This document shows positions 63,104-64,000 of a DNA stretch of 64,000 bases, in pieces; the stretch's first letter is position 1; each line of letters opens with the position of its first letter. Both the position numbers and the translations under genes were made by a program. The notes beneath the pieces were generated by a model. The model made no database searches and had not been told where the DNA came from. It saw nothing but the letters and a program-made list of their open reading frames with translations. The stretch covers positions 1-64,000 of the forward strand of contig BDTW01000044.1 of NCBI GenBank assembly GCA_002897735.1. Reading direction: 5' to 3'. Source of the stretch: a bacterium BMS3Bbin13 (lineage in GTDB: Bacteria; Pseudomonadota; Gammaproteobacteria; 21-64-14).

Positions 63104-64000
63104 ATGAGCGAACCCTATACGATCAAGATGCCCCAGCTTTCCGACACGATGACGGAGGGCACCGTCGTGAGCTGGGAGAAACGGCCCGGCGATGCGGTAC
63201 GGCGCGGCGATGTCGTGGCGCAGGTCGAGACGGACAAGGCGATCATGGACGTGGAGGTCTTCCGCGATGGTTACCTGTCCGGCCCCCTGGCTCCGGTCGA
63301 CGCCGTGGTGCCGGTCGGAGAGGCGCTCGGCTACTTGGTCGCGGAGGCCGCGCAGGTCGTGCGCGGGCAGGAGCCGTCGGCCGCCGCGCCCGCCCGGACG
63401 CCCGTCCCGGTGTCCGCCCCGGTGTCCGCGGTTCCGGTCGCGGGACCCCCGGCCGGCGCCGGTGTTGGATCGGCGCCGGGGCCGTCCCCACGCCCCACGC
63501 GCGGACAGGCCTCGCCGTACGCGCGTCGCCTCGCCGCCCAACGCGGAGTGGATCTCAATCCGTTGCGCGGCAGCGGGTCGGGTGACGTGATCGTCGGCGC
63601 CGACGTGCTGCGCGAGGACCCGACCACGGGGGCCGCGCTGCCGCCGGGTACGCGGCCCGCCGTGGAACCGCCGGTGCCGGGCGACGGGCGGGCGATGAAC
63701 GCGATGGAGAAAGCGGTCAGCCACAGTATGACCTCGGCGCTGACCATGCCCACCTTCCATGTCACAGTGAAGGTGGATCCGAGGACGCTGATGGCGGCGG
63801 CCAAGGCGCTGGGTGTGTCCGTGACGGTGGCCATCGCCAAGGCCTGCGCGCTTGCGCTGCAGCGCCACCCGCAGGTGAACTGGACCTACCAGCCGGTGGA
63901 TCGGGTGGTGGAGCGCGACTGGGTGGATATCGGCATGGCGGTCGCCACCGAGGACGGCGGGCTCGTGGTGCCGGTGCTGCGCCGTTGCGAGTCGCGCGGC
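63104..64000 (+). CDS. pdhC: Dihydrolipoamide acetyltransferase E2 (partial at window end)
   Basis: 299 codons seen. One lipoyl domain (residues 1-80) with VETDKAIMDVE carrying the lipoyl Lys; an Ala/Pro/Val linker (APVSAPVSAVPVAGPPAG); a peripheral subunit-binding domain (SPYARRLAAQRGVDLNPLRG); then the start of the catalytic domain (MEKAVSHSMTSALTMPTFHV). The catalytic HxxxDG lies beyond 64000. AAGGAA is 8 bp from the ATG; a 154-bp gap follows pdhB. Confidence 0.92.
   Translation, partial: MSEPYTIKMPQLSDTMTEGTVVSWEKRPGDAVRRGDVVAQVETDKAIMDVEVFRDGYLSGPLAPVDAVVPVGEALGYLVAEAAQVVRGQEPSAAAPARTPVPVSAPVSAVPVAGPPAGAGVGSAPGPSPRPTRGQASPYARRLAAQRGVDLNPLRGSGSGDVIVGADVLREDPTTGAALPPGTRPAVEPPVPGDGRAMNAMEKAVSHSMTSALTMPTFHVTVKVDPRTLMAAAKALGVSVTVAIAKACALALQRHPQVNWTYQPVDRVVERDWVDIGMAVATEDGGLVVPVLRRCESRG

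Overview
The window is 64 kb of high-GC chromosome from a Gammaproteobacterium. The gene set is a type II secretion block, a PhoBR/Pst locus, modABC, argE/argF/argD, cysQ, grxD, rnt, pyrC and a pdhABC operon. Dense families of GC-rich palindromic intergenic repeats, and the mix of a FadL-like porin, an exosortase-type exopolysaccharide block and TonB receptors, recall acidophilic or sulfur-oxidising lineages near Acidiferrobacter or Ectothiorhodospiraceae. That placement is inference only; no rRNA or tRNA gene was seen.

Layout: 0-3 kb is an accessory patch of decaying toxin-antitoxin (TA) genes (hicA/hicB, higB/higA, an orphan HTH antitoxin stub, hicB/hicA) lying between two tnpB 3' ends. 3.4-4.8 kb encodes a FadL-type outer-membrane porin. 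5.2-11.5 kb is an exopolysaccharide export/assembly operon (Wza-like lipoprotein, beta-barrel, Wzz-like co-polymerase, BY-kinase-like ATPase, ExeA-like ATPase, pseudo-receiver protein) of the kind found with XrtA/PEP-CTERM systems. 12.0-12.6 kb is relB with a frameshifted yafQ. 12.7-15.1 kb holds cysQ, yrfG and a YkgJ-type protein. 15.4-21.0 kb is the reverse-strand type II secretion operon gspG-H-I-J-K-L-M-N. 21.8-24 kb holds argE and an SH3-domain membrane protein.

24.3-33 kb is a phosphate locus: a porin read divergently from phoB-phoR, then pstS-pstC-pstA-pstB-phoU. Well-matched Pho-box candidates lie upstream of the porin and of pstS. 33.2-37.9 kb is modABC, argF and argD on the reverse strand. 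38-41 kb is a lower-GC accessory patch with rubrerythrin, an MntA/HepT TA pair and duplicated IS66-like left-end remnants. 41-53 kb is the most interesting part: TonB receptor, Tat-exported phospholipase C-like enzyme, second TonB receptor, a private ExbB-ExbD-TonB motor, and a fused beta-propeller/phosphoesterase. This looks like a dedicated organophosphate-scavenging system. 53.5-64 kb is housekeeping: an NAGGN-type amidotransferase, grxD, a diguanylate cyclase response regulator, rnt, a TraB/GumN protein, pyrC and pdhA-pdhB-pdhC (last gene cut by the window edge).

Four repeat families explain most intergenic DNA: (a) REP-like pairs built on AAGGGGTCAGAGTACTTGAA, (b) 43-bp palindromes built on AAAGGGGACGGAGGGAATA, (c) short GC palindromes of the type GTAGGGCGGGGCGAGCCCCGCC, and (d) GTAGCCTGGATG(C/A)AGC...CCCGGATTTCGGCC elements.
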